Shown here in pieces: positions 1 through 5,921 of a DNA stretch of 5,998 bases (the stretch's first letter is position 1; each line of letters begins with the position of its first letter). The translations under genes and the position numbers were made by a program. The notes under the pieces were generated by a model. That model made no database searches and had not been told where the DNA came from. It saw only the letters and a list, made by a program, of their open reading frames with translations. Source of the stretch: Clostridia bacterium (GTDB taxonomy: Bacteria; Bacillota_A; Clostridia; Christensenellales; Aristaeellaceae); assembly GCA_017938785.1 (NCBI GenBank), contig JAGBAU010000080.1:1-5998 (forward strand), read 5' to 3'.

Positions 1-876
1 TTCATGATGGAGACCTCCTCCAAGTTCCATCCCTCCGTGAGCGCCGTGCTCAACATCTCTGAGGATCACCTCAACCGCCACGGCACCATGGAGAATTACA
101 TCGCCCTCAAAGAACGCATTTTTGAGAATGCCACCGCAGTCGATACGGTCGTCCTCAACTGGGATGATCCCGTGACCCGTGCGATGGCGTCCCATACCAA
201 GGCAAAGATTGCCTGGTTCTCCAGCCGCGAGGAAGTGGAATACGGCGCCTTTGTGCGCGACGGCATGATCGTATTCGGCGATAAGAACGTGCCCAAGAGC
301 ATCTGCCCGGTGGATGAGGTTTATATCCCCGGCGAGCACAACCTGAAGAACGCGCTGGCTGCTTCCGCCATGGCCATGGTTGCAGGCGTGCCTGCGCCCG
401 TGGTGCGCCATACCCTGAAGACCTTCCGCGGCGTGGAGCATCGCATCGAGTTCGTGCGCGAGCTGGACGGCGTGCAGTTCATCAACGACTCCAAGGGTAC
501 CAACGTGGATTCCTCTGTGCAGGCCGTGCGTGCCATGAAGCGTCCCACGGTGCTCATCCTGGGCGGCTACGATAAGCACACCGATTTTACGCCTCTGTGC
601 GAGGAAATCGTGAAGAATCCCATCGAATCCGTGGTGCTCATCGGCGCAACCGCCAAGCAGTGCGAGGAAACCCTGGAAAAAGTGGGCTTCCATAACTGGG
701 AGCATGCGGGCTACGATTTCGAAAAGGCTGTTCGCTGCGCTTTTGACCGCGCACAGGAAGGCGGTACCGTGCTGCTTTCTCCCAGCTGCGCCAGCTTCGA
801 TATGTTTGAGGATTACGAGGCCCGCGGCCGCATCTTCAAGGAGATCGTCAACCGCCTGGAGAGCAAACAGGCTTGA
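1..876 (+). CDS. murD: UDP-N-acetylmuramoyl-L-alanine--D-glutamate ligase MurD, 5'-truncated
   Basis: MurD is the cytoplasmic Mur ligase that uses ATP to add D-glutamate to UDP-MurNAc-L-Ala. The window edge cuts the gene. The frame is open from base 1, and its first codon (Phe) fits the F of the conserved SSFQLE motif, here FMME, so the ATG at 4 is internal. The N-terminal UDP-binding domain and the ATP P-loop are missing, roughly 160 residues by comparison with E. coli MurD. Counting from the ATG at 4, visible motifs are DHLNRHG (21-27), the LKERIF segment with the lysine (K36) that is carbamylated in the family, GEHNLKNALAA (110-120), the C-domain GVEHRIEF (143-150), DSKGTN (162-167), GGYDK (187-191) and LLSPSCASFDMF (257-268) followed by YEARG. 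The stop codon overlaps the ftsW start, which points to co-transcription and translational coupling. I see no frameshift. Identification is very secure. Confidence 0.97.
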   Translation, partial: FMMETSSKFHPSVSAVLNISEDHLNRHGTMENYIALKERIFENATAVDTVVLNWDDPVTRAMASHTKAKIAWFSSREEVEYGAFVRDGMIVFGDKNVPKSICPVDEVYIPGEHNLKNALAASAMAMVAGVPAPVVRHTLKTFRGVEHRIEFVRELDGVQFINDSKGTNVDSSVQAVRAMKRPTVLILGGYDKHTDFTPLCEEIVKNPIESVVLIGATAKQCEETLEKVGFHNWEHAGYDFEKAVRCAFDRAQEGGTVLLSPSCASFDMFEDYEARGRIFKEIVNRLESKQA

Positions 877-2042
877 TGCTCAAGCCCTCCATCGGGGCGA
901 AAGCTGCGGCAAAGCCGCATAAGAAATACAACGTTTTGCGCGATGTGGACCGGGGTCTTCTCCTGAGCTTCATCGCGCTCATCCTTAGCGGAATCATCGT
1001 GCTCTACGCCGCCAGCTACTACAATGCACAGGACAAGGGCAGCGCCCTGTCGGAGGTCTATTCCCAGCTGATGGGCATTGCGGCGGGCGCGGTGCTGATG
1101 ATCTTCCTGCTGAAAATAGATTACCGCATCCTGGCGAAGGCCCAGCTCGCAACCTCGCTGCTGCTCATCAGCATCGCACTTCTGGTGCTGGTTGCCATAC
1201 CGGGCATCGGCAAGATGCTCAATGGTTCACGGCGCTGGCTGCGCCTGGGCCCGGTGAGCTTCCAGCCGTCAGAGCTGGCAAAGTATGCAGTTATCCTGCA
1301 TCTTGCGCGGCTGCTGAGCCGGAAAAACCATGATGTGACCCGCTTCATAAACGGCCTGGTTCCGGCGTTTATCTTCCCGGGAATCGTGTTCCTGCTGATT
1401 CTTTTGCAGCCGAATTTGTCCACAGCGGGCAGCATCCTGATCGTTTCCGCCGTCATGGTGATGGTGGCGGGCGCGCGCTGGCTGCATCTGGGTCTGGTGG
1501 GCGCTGCGGGCATTGTGCTGGGCGGCTATTACGCCATGTCGGAGCCCTACCGGCGAGCGAGACTCATGTCCTTTCGGGATCCTTTCGCCTATCTGAGCAA
1601 CGAGGGCTATCAGCTGTCCCAGTCACTGCTGGCCTTTGGGTCCGGAGGACTGTTCGGCATGGGACTGGGGAAGGGGCGGCAGAAATATGCATTCCTGCCG
1701 TATCCGGAATCGGATTTTATCTTCGCCGTGGTGGGGGAAGATCTGGGATTTGTGGGCTGCCTGAGCGTGCTGGCGCTCTTTGGCTGCTTTGTGTTCTTTG
1801 GGCTTCGGGTGGCAATCCGCTGCCGGGACCGTTTCGGAAGCATGCTTGCAGCGGGGATCGCTGCGATGATTGGCGTGCAGACCGTGCTCAACGTGGCCGT
1901 GGTCATCGGCATGATGCCCACTACCGGCCTGCCGCTGCCGTTTTTCAGCTCCGGCGGAACATCGGTTTCCATACTGATGGGTGCGACGGCCATACTGCTC
2001 AACATATCCGCATCGGAAAAGAAGCAGAACGATTTATATTGA
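876..2042 (+). CDS. ftsW: Septal peptidoglycan polymerase FtsW (SEDS family)
   Basis: A multi-pass SEDS glycosyltransferase that polymerises lipid II at the division septum with a partner class B PBP, which is not in this window. It has 388 residues from the ATG at 876, a normal family length. About ten hydrophobic segments follow a short basic N-terminus. SEDS landmarks: NGSRRWL, GPVSFQPSELAK (about 117-136), LLQPNLSTA, FRDPFAY, GYQLSQSLLAFGSGG, GMGLGKGRQKY, SDFIFAVVGEDLGF with the presumed catalytic Asp near residue 280, and GMMPTTGLPLPFFSSGGTS near the C-terminus. Two positions differ from the form I know best: QPN instead of QPD, and LPYPES instead of LPExxT/N. The ATG shares its A with the murD TGA. 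A TTG at 873 in the same frame is the alternative start; GGAGAG (858-863) lies 9 bases before the TTG and 12 before the ATG, so the choice is open. FtsW, RodA and SpoVE are paralogues; context favours FtsW, but SpoVE cannot be fully excluded. Confidence 0.93.
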   Translation: MLKPSIGAKAAAKPHKKYNVLRDVDRGLLLSFIALILSGIIVLYAASYYNAQDKGSALSEVYSQLMGIAAGAVLMIFLLKIDYRILAKAQLATSLLLISIALLVLVAIPGIGKMLNGSRRWLRLGPVSFQPSELAKYAVILHLARLLSRKNHDVTRFINGLVPAFIFPGIVFLLILLQPNLSTAGSILIVSAVMVMVAGARWLHLGLVGAAGIVLGGYYAMSEPYRRARLMSFRDPFAYLSNEGYQLSQSLLAFGSGGLFGMGLGKGRQKYAFLPYPESDFIFAVVGEDLGFVGCLSVLALFGCFVFFGLRVAIRCRDRFGSMLAAGIAAMIGVQTVLNVAVVIGMMPTTGLPLPFFSSGGTSVSILMGATAILLNISASEKKQNDLY

Positions 2043-2046
2043 AACA

Positions 2047-2055
2047 AGGGAGGGG
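2047..2055 (+). promoter_or_regulatory. Ribosome-binding site of ftsQ/divIB
   Basis: The purine run AGGGAGGGG lies 6 bases upstream of the ATG at 2062 (8 bases counted from its GGGAGG core). It settles the start of ftsQ. The reading frame is open further upstream to 1981 inside ftsW, but those extra 27 codons lack a comparable site. It sits in the 19-base gap between the ftsW stop and ftsQ. Confidence 0.85.
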
Positions 2056-2061
2056 AAGGGC

Positions 2062-2805
2062 ATGCGCAGACGAAGGCGCAATCGAAAATGGATCATCCCC
2101 GTGATTCTACTGATGCTGGTGATCAGCTGCGGCTTGCTGCTTCGCTTCGTATTCGTGGTGCGCGGCGTGGAGGTTACCGGCAATTCCGGCGCGGTTTCCA
2201 AGGAGAGCGTCGTGCGCTTCGCACGGCTTGGCTTCGGAACCTCCATCCTGAAGGTTGACCGCGAGGAGATTGAGGACCGTATCAACGCCTCCGGAAGCAT
2301 CAAATTTGTGGATATGTCCATCCGATATCCGGATACCGTGTGTCTGGAAGTGAAGGTGCGAAACCGGGAAGCCATGATGCTCCACATGGGAAAGATACGC
2401 ATCCTGGATGCGGAAGCTTATGTGATGCGCATCATGGACGAGGTGCCCGATTTGGATCTGGTTTATGTCAGCGGCATGAACGCAATGAGCTGCGAACGGG
2501 GCCAGCAGATCCGTGCAGATGAAGAAAAGATACAGGCTTACTGTGCTGTGATCGAAGCGCTGAACTGTCATGGAGCAGATATCTATGTTTCTGAGCTGAA
2601 GCTGGATGATGTGCAGAATATGCAGATTATCACCCGAACGGGCATCACCGTGAACCTGGGAGATGTGAACAAAATATCGGACAAGGTGGCCTGGATGAAG
2701 AGCGCAGTGGCCGATCTGGAATACAGAGGCGAGCGCGGAGGGCTGCTGGATGTGAGCAGCGGCAACAAGGCCGACTACAGCTTGAGCGCCCCTGCGACAG
2801 AATAA
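2062..2805 (+). CDS. ftsQ: Cell division protein FtsQ/DivIB
   Basis: A bitopic membrane protein of the divisome that in other bacteria acts in a complex with FtsL/DivIC and FtsB-type partners and regulates the FtsW-FtsI synthase. It has 247 residues. A very basic N-terminus (MRRRRRNRK) gives the positive-inside signal. One transmembrane helix follows (about 11-33), then an extracytoplasmic POTRA domain (about 32-101) with VRGVEVTGN, the GTSILKVDREEIEDRI segment and RYPDTVCLEVKVRNREAMM. The beta-rich C-terminal domain (about 110-235) ends with GITVNLGD, the helix KISDKVAWMKS and GGLLDVSSG. The N-terminal cytoplasmic part is short, as is common in DivIB-type proteins. It follows ftsW directly; murG, murC and murB, which often lie between them, are absent. 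The family is called FtsQ in Gram-negatives and DivIB in Firmicutes. Identification rests on the fold pattern and position, since the family is poorly conserved. Confidence 0.9.
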   Translation: MRRRRRNRKWIIPVILLMLVISCGLLLRFVFVVRGVEVTGNSGAVSKESVVRFARLGFGTSILKVDREEIEDRINASGSIKFVDMSIRYPDTVCLEVKVRNREAMMLHMGKIRILDAEAYVMRIMDEVPDLDLVYVSGMNAMSCERGQQIRADEEKIQAYCAVIEALNCHGADIYVSELKLDDVQNMQIITRTGITVNLGDVNKISDKVAWMKSAVADLEYRGERGGLLDVSSGNKADYSLSAPATE

Positions 2806-2838
2806 TTATTCATTCAATCAATCGAGACATAATTGTAA

Positions 2839-2926
2839 GAATCCGCCGTATTTTGCGTGACAGCATCGTGGTCAAAATTCGAAACAATTTTGACACTTGC
2901 GAAAAAGCGCGAAATTCGGCGGTTTC
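2839..2926. repeat. Imperfect 19-bp inverted repeat in the ftsQ-ftsA gap
   Basis: Left arm 2839-2857 (GAATCCGCCGTATTTTGCG) and right arm 2908-2926 (CGCGAAATTCGGCGGTTTC) are reverse complements at 16 of 19 positions, separated by 50 bases. A second, perfect inverted repeat is nested in the spacer. The arms could be two copies of a regulator site in opposite orientation, or the stem of an RNA structure if transcription runs through from ftsQ. It was found by hand alignment and has not been tested statistically. Confidence 0.6.
2871..2894. repeat. Perfect 9-bp inverted repeat upstream of ftsA
   Basis: GTCAAAATT (2871-2879) and AATTTTGAC (2886-2894) are perfect reverse complements around the 6-base loop CGAAAC. 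No T-run follows, so it does not look like an intrinsic terminator. It is centred about 80 bases upstream of the expected ftsA transcription start, which would suit an operator. The right arm overlaps a TTGACA (2890-2895) that has no matching -10 element. Confidence 0.6.
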
Positions 2927-2929
2927 GCG
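2908..2929. repeat. Palindrome abutting the -35 element of the ftsA promoter
   Basis: CGCGAAA (2908-2914) and TTTCGCG (2923-2929) form a perfect 7-bp inverted repeat with an 8-base loop. Pairing extends outwards to AAG/TTT with one G-T wobble. It ends two bases before the TTGCAT at 2931. The GCGAAA core occurs again exactly 10 bases upstream (2899-2904), one helical turn away. The position suits a regulator-binding site; a weak terminator for the upstream operon is less likely, because the trailing T-run is only three bases. Confidence 0.5.
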
Positions 2930-2930
2930 T

Positions 2931-2959
2931 TTGCATGTGAAATCAAATCCATGTATAAT
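2931..2959 (+). promoter_or_regulatory. Sigma-A-type promoter for ftsA-ftsZ
   Basis: A -35 element TTGCAT (2931-2936) is followed, after the optimal 17-base spacer, by a perfect -10 TATAAT (2954-2959). Transcription would start near 2965-2967, leaving about 50 bases of untranslated leader before ftsA. This is by far the best promoter match I can see in the 2806-3015 gap. It implies that ftsA and ftsZ can be expressed independently of the upstream murD-ftsW-ftsQ operon. Confidence 0.75.
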
Positions 2960-2978
2960 ATTCTACAGTAATACCCAT

Positions 2979-3014
2979 ATGATGAACACGATGGATAAGG
3001 TGGCGAAAGATTGA
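2979..3014 (+). other. Possible 11-codon leader ORF before ftsA
   Basis: An ATG at 2979 opens a frame encoding MMNTMDKVAKD that stops with TGA at 3012-3014, one base before the ftsA ATG. It starts about 13 bases after the predicted transcription start and has no Shine-Dalgarno of its own. The ftsA ribosome-binding site lies inside it. It may be chance; if translated, it would couple to ftsA. Confidence 0.2.
2997..3003 (+). promoter_or_regulatory. Ribosome-binding site of ftsA
   Basis: AAGGTGG, one base away from AAGGAGG, lies 12 bases before the ATG at 3016. The spacing is a little long and the site imperfect, so ftsA translation may be weaker than that of ftsZ. No alternative in-frame start exists upstream before a stop at 2983. 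Confidence 0.55.
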
Positions 3015-3015
3015 T

Positions 3016-4212
3016 ATGAGCAAGACGCAAATAGCTGCCATTGAATTTGGTACCTCTAAGATCGTGACGATCATCGCACAGAGCGGCGGTATTGACCGCC
3101 TTGAGTTCCTGGGCACGGGCACCGTTCCCTATGATGGATTTCAGGACGGAGACTGGAATACCCCGGGCCAGATGATTCAGCGTGTGCGTGATTCGATCGC
3201 GGCTGCAGAGCTTGAAGCTAACGAAAAGATCAAGGAGATCTATGTAGGCGTTCCCGGCGAGTACATTCATGTGTGCTCCACGGAGGCCGAAGTGGACCTC
3301 ACCGAAGACGGCGTGACCGAAGATGCCATGAACCTGGTTCAGGACGCCGCTGCGGAAGAACTGAAGATCGCTGAAAAGGGCGGACTGGTTCTGCACCGTT
3401 CTCCCGCCTGGTTCCAGGTGGACGACGGCAAGAAGACCATGGAGCCCAACGGACACGGCGGCAAGCTGCGCGCCTGCACGTCTTTTATCGTGGCCGATCC
3501 CCAGTTCATTGAGGACGTAAAGGAGATTCTGGGTGCGCTGAACATCACCATCCTGGGCTTCCTTTCTCCCACCCTGGGCGAAAGCCTGCTGCTGCTCTCC
3601 ATTGATGATCGAGATCGCGTTTCCGTGCTGATCGACTGCGGCTATCTCAACACCGAGATCAGTGTCATCCGCGGCGAAGCCATCATCTATCACGCCATTC
3701 TGCAAATGGGCGGCGGACACATCACGGCGGATCTGGCAACCCAGCTGCGTATACCCATGCGCGCTGCTGAGCAGATTAAGCGTAACTATGTGTTCAATCC
3801 CGATGAATTCGACCAGGATGCATTCGCAGAAGTCTATGACGCTCGTGGCCGCCGGCTCACTTTCCCCCGTGAAGTGGTCAGCCAGTGCGTGGAGCGCAGC
3901 ATGGACGAGCTGTGCAACATGATCGACATGACGCTGAAAAACGACGTTGACGAAATGCTCGGCGCTCGTTCTCAGATATATCTCACCGGCGGCGGCATCG
4001 GCATGATGCGCTCCGCACGCGACTACCTTGCAGAGAAGATCGGCCGTCCTGTGAAGGCAGCCGCTCCCAAGACTGCAAAGATGAACAGCCCTGTTTACTC
4101 CTCCGCTTTGGGCATGATGGACCTCACCTTTGATTCCATCGAGCGCACCGACGGCGATAGGGGAGACAGCTTCGGCAGCAAACTCACCGGTTTCCTGAAG
4201 AAAAGGAAGTAA
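3016..4212 (+). CDS. ftsA: Cell division protein FtsA, divergent
   Basis: An actin-like ATPase that anchors FtsZ filaments to the inner face of the membrane and recruits later divisome proteins. It has 398 residues, a normal FtsA length. The phosphate-1 motif is IEFGTSKI (9-16). The FtsA-specific 1C/SHS2 domain falls near 84-160. The phosphate-2 position reads LIDCGYLNTEI (205-215), then GGGHITADL (232-240), the adenosine motif IYLTGGGIGMM (321-331) and SPVYSSALGMM (358-368). The tail (384-398, ending FGSKLTGFLKKRK) is a plausible amphipathic, basic membrane-targeting helix. The phosphate-2 loop is odd: the usual DxGGGTxD has become DCGYLNTE, so two glycines and a threonine are replaced. PilM, MreB and DnaK relatives share the fold; the position just before ftsZ, the 1C-like insert and the terminal helix favour FtsA. 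It has its own promoter upstream and lies 39 bases before ftsZ. Confidence 0.9.
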   Translation: MSKTQIAAIEFGTSKIVTIIAQSGGIDRLEFLGTGTVPYDGFQDGDWNTPGQMIQRVRDSIAAAELEANEKIKEIYVGVPGEYIHVCSTEAEVDLTEDGVTEDAMNLVQDAAAEELKIAEKGGLVLHRSPAWFQVDDGKKTMEPNGHGGKLRACTSFIVADPQFIEDVKEILGALNITILGFLSPTLGESLLLLSIDDRDRVSVLIDCGYLNTEISVIRGEAIIYHAILQMGGGHITADLATQLRIPMRAAEQIKRNYVFNPDEFDQDAFAEVYDARGRRLTFPREVVSQCVERSMDELCNMIDMTLKNDVDEMLGARSQIYLTGGGIGMMRSARDYLAEKIGRPVKAAAPKTAKMNSPVYSSALGMMDLTFDSIERTDGDRGDSFGSKLTGFLKKRK

Positions 4213-4237
4213 CGCCGGATCGACAATTTATACGGAC

Positions 4238-4244
4238 GAGGGGG
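4238..4244 (+). promoter_or_regulatory. Ribosome-binding site of ftsZ, supporting a GTG start
   Basis: GAGGGGG lies 7 bases before the GTG at 4252, an ideal spacing. The next in-frame ATG (4267) would be 22 bases away, too far. This decides in favour of the GTG start. Confidence 0.8.
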
Positions 4245-4251
4245 ATGCCTT

Positions 4252-5523
4252 GTGATTGAATTTGAAATGGATACCAATGTAACCAACACCAATTTCGCTG
4301 CGATTAAGGTTATCGGCGTCGGCGGCGCAGGCACCAATGCAGTGAACCGCATGGTGGACTCCGGCCTGCAGGGCGTTGAGTTCATCGCTGTGAATACCGA
4401 CAACCAGGCACTTGCTCTGAGCAAGGCCGAAAATAAGATTCAGATCGGCGAAAAGGTCACCAAGGGTCTGGGCGCAGGCGCAAACCCCGAAGTTGGCCAG
4501 AAGGCTGCTGAAGAAAACCGCGAAGACATCGCCAATGCCATCAAGGGCAGCGACCTGGTCTTTGTTACCTGCGGCATGGGCGGCGGCACCGGCACCGGCG
4601 CAGCTCCCGTCATCGCAGAAGTTGCCCGTGATATGGGCATCCTGACCATCGGCGTCGTTTCCAAGCCCTTCCTCTTTGAGGGCCGCCAGCGCATGCGCAA
4701 TGCCGAAAGCGGCATTGAGCGCCTCAAGGCACACGTCGATACCCTGGTTGTGGTTCCCAACGACCGCCTGCTGAGCGTCGTCACCAAGGGCACCACCATG
4801 ACCGAAGCTTTCAAGATCGCCGACGACACCCTGCGTCAAGGTATCTCCGGCATCTCCGACCTGATCTCCATGCCCGCCCTCATCAACCTGGACTTCGCAG
4901 ACGTTCGCACCGTCATGCAGTCCCGCGGCCTGGCCCACATGGGCATCGGTACTGGCAAGGGCGAAAACCGCATGGTCGAGGCAGCCAAGATGGCCATCTC
5001 CAGCCCCATGCTCGAGACCTCCATCGATGGTGCACGCGCAGTGCTGATCAACATCACCGGCGGCCCCGATACCTCCATCATCGACATCAACGAGGCTGCA
5101 CAGCTCATCACCGCCGCTGCGGATGAAGAGGCCAACATCATCTTCGGTGCAGGCATCGATGAGAGCATGACCGACGAAGTCAAGATCACCGTCATCGCCA
5201 CCGGATTCGAGAAGACTCCCTTCGCAGACCAGAAGACCAAGACCACTTCCTTCCTGGACAAGAATGAAGACGAGGAAGCAGCACCCCGCCGCGAGCGTCC
5301 CGCCCGCAGCTTCGAAGATGAGGAAGTTTCTCCCATCTTCGAACGCCGCCAGCGCACCTCCCAGCGTGAGCGCCGCTACGAGGATCCCGATCGTGAGTAC
5401 ACCAAGGATGAGCCCCGTCCGCGCCGCCAGCGCGTCTACAGCGATGATTCCGCTGAGACCCGCACCCAGGCCCGCCGCGGCTTCACCCCGGATGTTCCCA
5501 GCTTCATGAAGAAGAAGGGCTAA
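4252..5523 (+). CDS. ftsZ: Cell division GTPase FtsZ
   Basis: The tubulin homologue that polymerises with GTP into the Z-ring, which marks the division site and organises the divisome. It has 423 residues from a GTG start. The GTP-binding region shows [14 protein letters not shown] (21-34), AVNTD (46-50), the tubulin signature [10 protein letters not shown] (110-119), and [11 protein letters not shown] with nucleotide-contacting residues near 142-152. The T7 loop NLDFADV (212-218) carries the two acidic residues that complete the GTPase site of the next subunit. The C-terminal globular domain runs to about 327. An intrinsically disordered linker (about 328-410) follows, crowded with Arg, Glu and Asp. 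The C-terminal peptide [13 protein letters not shown] matches the DIPxFLRxR-type peptide that binds FtsA and other partners. Leu TTA/CTA and Ser TCA are never used and C-ending codons dominate, as expected for an abundant protein. It is the last gene of the ftsA-ftsZ unit and is followed by a hairpin terminator. Confidence 0.99.
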   Translation: MIEFEMDTNVTNTNFAAIKVIGVGGAGTNAVNRMVDSGLQGVEFIAVNTDNQALALSKAENKIQIGEKVTKGLGAGANPEVGQKAAEENREDIANAIKGSDLVFVTCGMGGGTGTGAAPVIAEVARDMGILTIGVVSKPFLFEGRQRMRNAESGIERLKAHVDTLVVVPNDRLLSVVTKGTTMTEAFKIADDTLRQGISGISDLISMPALINLDFADVRTVMQSRGLAHMGIGTGKGENRMVEAAKMAISSPMLETSIDGARAVLINITGGPDTSIIDINEAAQLITAAADEEANIIFGAGIDESMTDEVKITVIATGFEKTPFADQKTKTTSFLDKNEDEEAAPRRERPARSFEDEEVSPIFERRQRTSQRERRYEDPDREYTKDEPRPRRQRVYSDDSAETRTQARRGFTPDVPSFMKKKG

Positions 5524-5534
5524 TCCCAAGAATC

Positions 5535-5566
5535 AAGACCCGTTTCCGCATGGAAACGGGTCTTTC
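5535..5566 (+). terminator. Intrinsic terminator of ftsZ
   Basis: A perfect 13-bp stem, AAGACCCGTTTCC (5535-5547) with GGAAACGGGTCTT (5552-5564), closes on a GCAT loop and runs into TCTTTCT. It begins 11 bases after the ftsZ stop. The stem is strong, the U-tract interrupted. Confidence 0.88.
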
Positions 5567-5574
5567 TGTATAAG

Positions 5575-5602
5575 AAAAAGAGCCTGATGTTCAGGCTCTT
5601 TT
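5575..5602 (-). terminator. Intrinsic terminator of the DUF1292 gene, probably bidirectional
   Basis: A perfect 12-bp stem, AAAAGAGCCTGA (5576-5587) with TCAGGCTCTTTT (5591-5602), has a 3-base loop. Read on the minus strand the stem ends in TTTTTCTT, a good U-tract, 10 bases after the DUF1292 stop. On the plus strand it gives TTTT and could catch readthrough from the ftsZ terminator. Confidence 0.85.
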
Positions 5603-5612
5603 GTGCATGGGA

Positions 5613-5921
5613 TTATTCTTCCTCTTCGTCTGCTTCGGCGATTTCGAGATACTTCTCGAAAACTTCCTGCAGTTCCTTTTCAGAATCGATGGTGCTGTAG
5701 AAGTCGTTGCCTTCGTCATCCTGTTCAATGCGCATGATGACCAGTTCATCCTCTTCGATATCCTCGACGGGCTCGGCGGGCACCAGGCAGATATAAACCT
5801 TGCCGTTGTGCTCCAGGCTCATCAGGTGTTCAAAGGTAACCTCGTTGCCTTCGTCGTCTACCAGAACGACGATATTCTCCTGTTCCAGTTCCATATCCTG
5901 GTTGTTCATGTTTTCGCTCAT
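5613..5921 (-). CDS. DUF1292 family protein (YrzB-like)
   Basis: A 102-residue, very acidic protein with no signal peptide or membrane segment, so probably cytoplasmic. The core (about 16-90) shows the DUF1292 pattern: IVVLVDDEGNEVTFEHL, a GKVYICLVP strand, ELVIMRIEQDDEGNDFYSTI, and a terminal helix SEKELQEVFEKYLE. The acidic ends (MELEQE near the start, ADEEEE at the end) are typical of the family. No biochemical function is established. In many Firmicutes the gene follows the Holliday-junction resolvase-like ruvX/yqgF gene; that gene is not visible here. The ATG at 5921 has a GAGG site 8 bases upstream. The frame stays open further upstream to the window edge without another ATG, GTG or TTG, so a longer protein cannot be strictly ruled out. 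It is transcribed towards ftsZ and separated from it by back-to-back hairpins. Confidence 0.88.
   Translation of the reverse strand: MSENMNNQDMELEQENIVVLVDDEGNEVTFEHLMSLEHNGKVYICLVPAEPVEDIEEDELVIMRIEQDDEGNDFYSTIDSEKELQEVFEKYLEIAEADEEEE

Noticed and set aside
4..9. The ATG ATG at the window start as the murD start codon
   Set aside because: The protein would lack the UDP-binding domain and the ATP P-loop, and the preceding codon (Phe) continues the conserved SSFQLE-type motif. The gene is cut by the window edge, not naturally short.
1981..2061. A 27-codon N-terminal extension of ftsQ inside ftsW
   Set aside because: The extension lacks a ribosome-binding site, overlaps ftsW, and would put a long odd segment before the basic stretch and membrane helix. 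The ATG at 2062 has a strong site.
2801..2810. A 10-base AT-only palindrome overlapping the ftsQ stop
   Set aside because: AATAATTATT is too short and too simple to claim a function; it has no GC stem to act as a terminator.
2890..2895. A consensus TTGACA as a second -35 element
   Set aside because: At 16-18 bases downstream the sequence (AAATTC/AATTCG) is a poor -10. The hexamer is better explained as part of the perfect palindrome at 2871-2894.
2872..3720. A 282-codon open frame antisense to the start of ftsA and its promoter
   Set aside because: It is also in codon register with ftsA, has no recognisable domain, and would run through the promoter region. It is best explained as a shadow.
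4228..5529. A 433-codon open frame antisense to the whole of ftsZ
   Set aside because: It is in exact codon register with ftsZ, so stops could arise only from sense codons TTA, CTA or TCA, and ftsZ uses none of them. The product is a low-complexity Ala/Gly/Asp-rich sequence produced by C-ending codons. It is a shadow of biased codon use.
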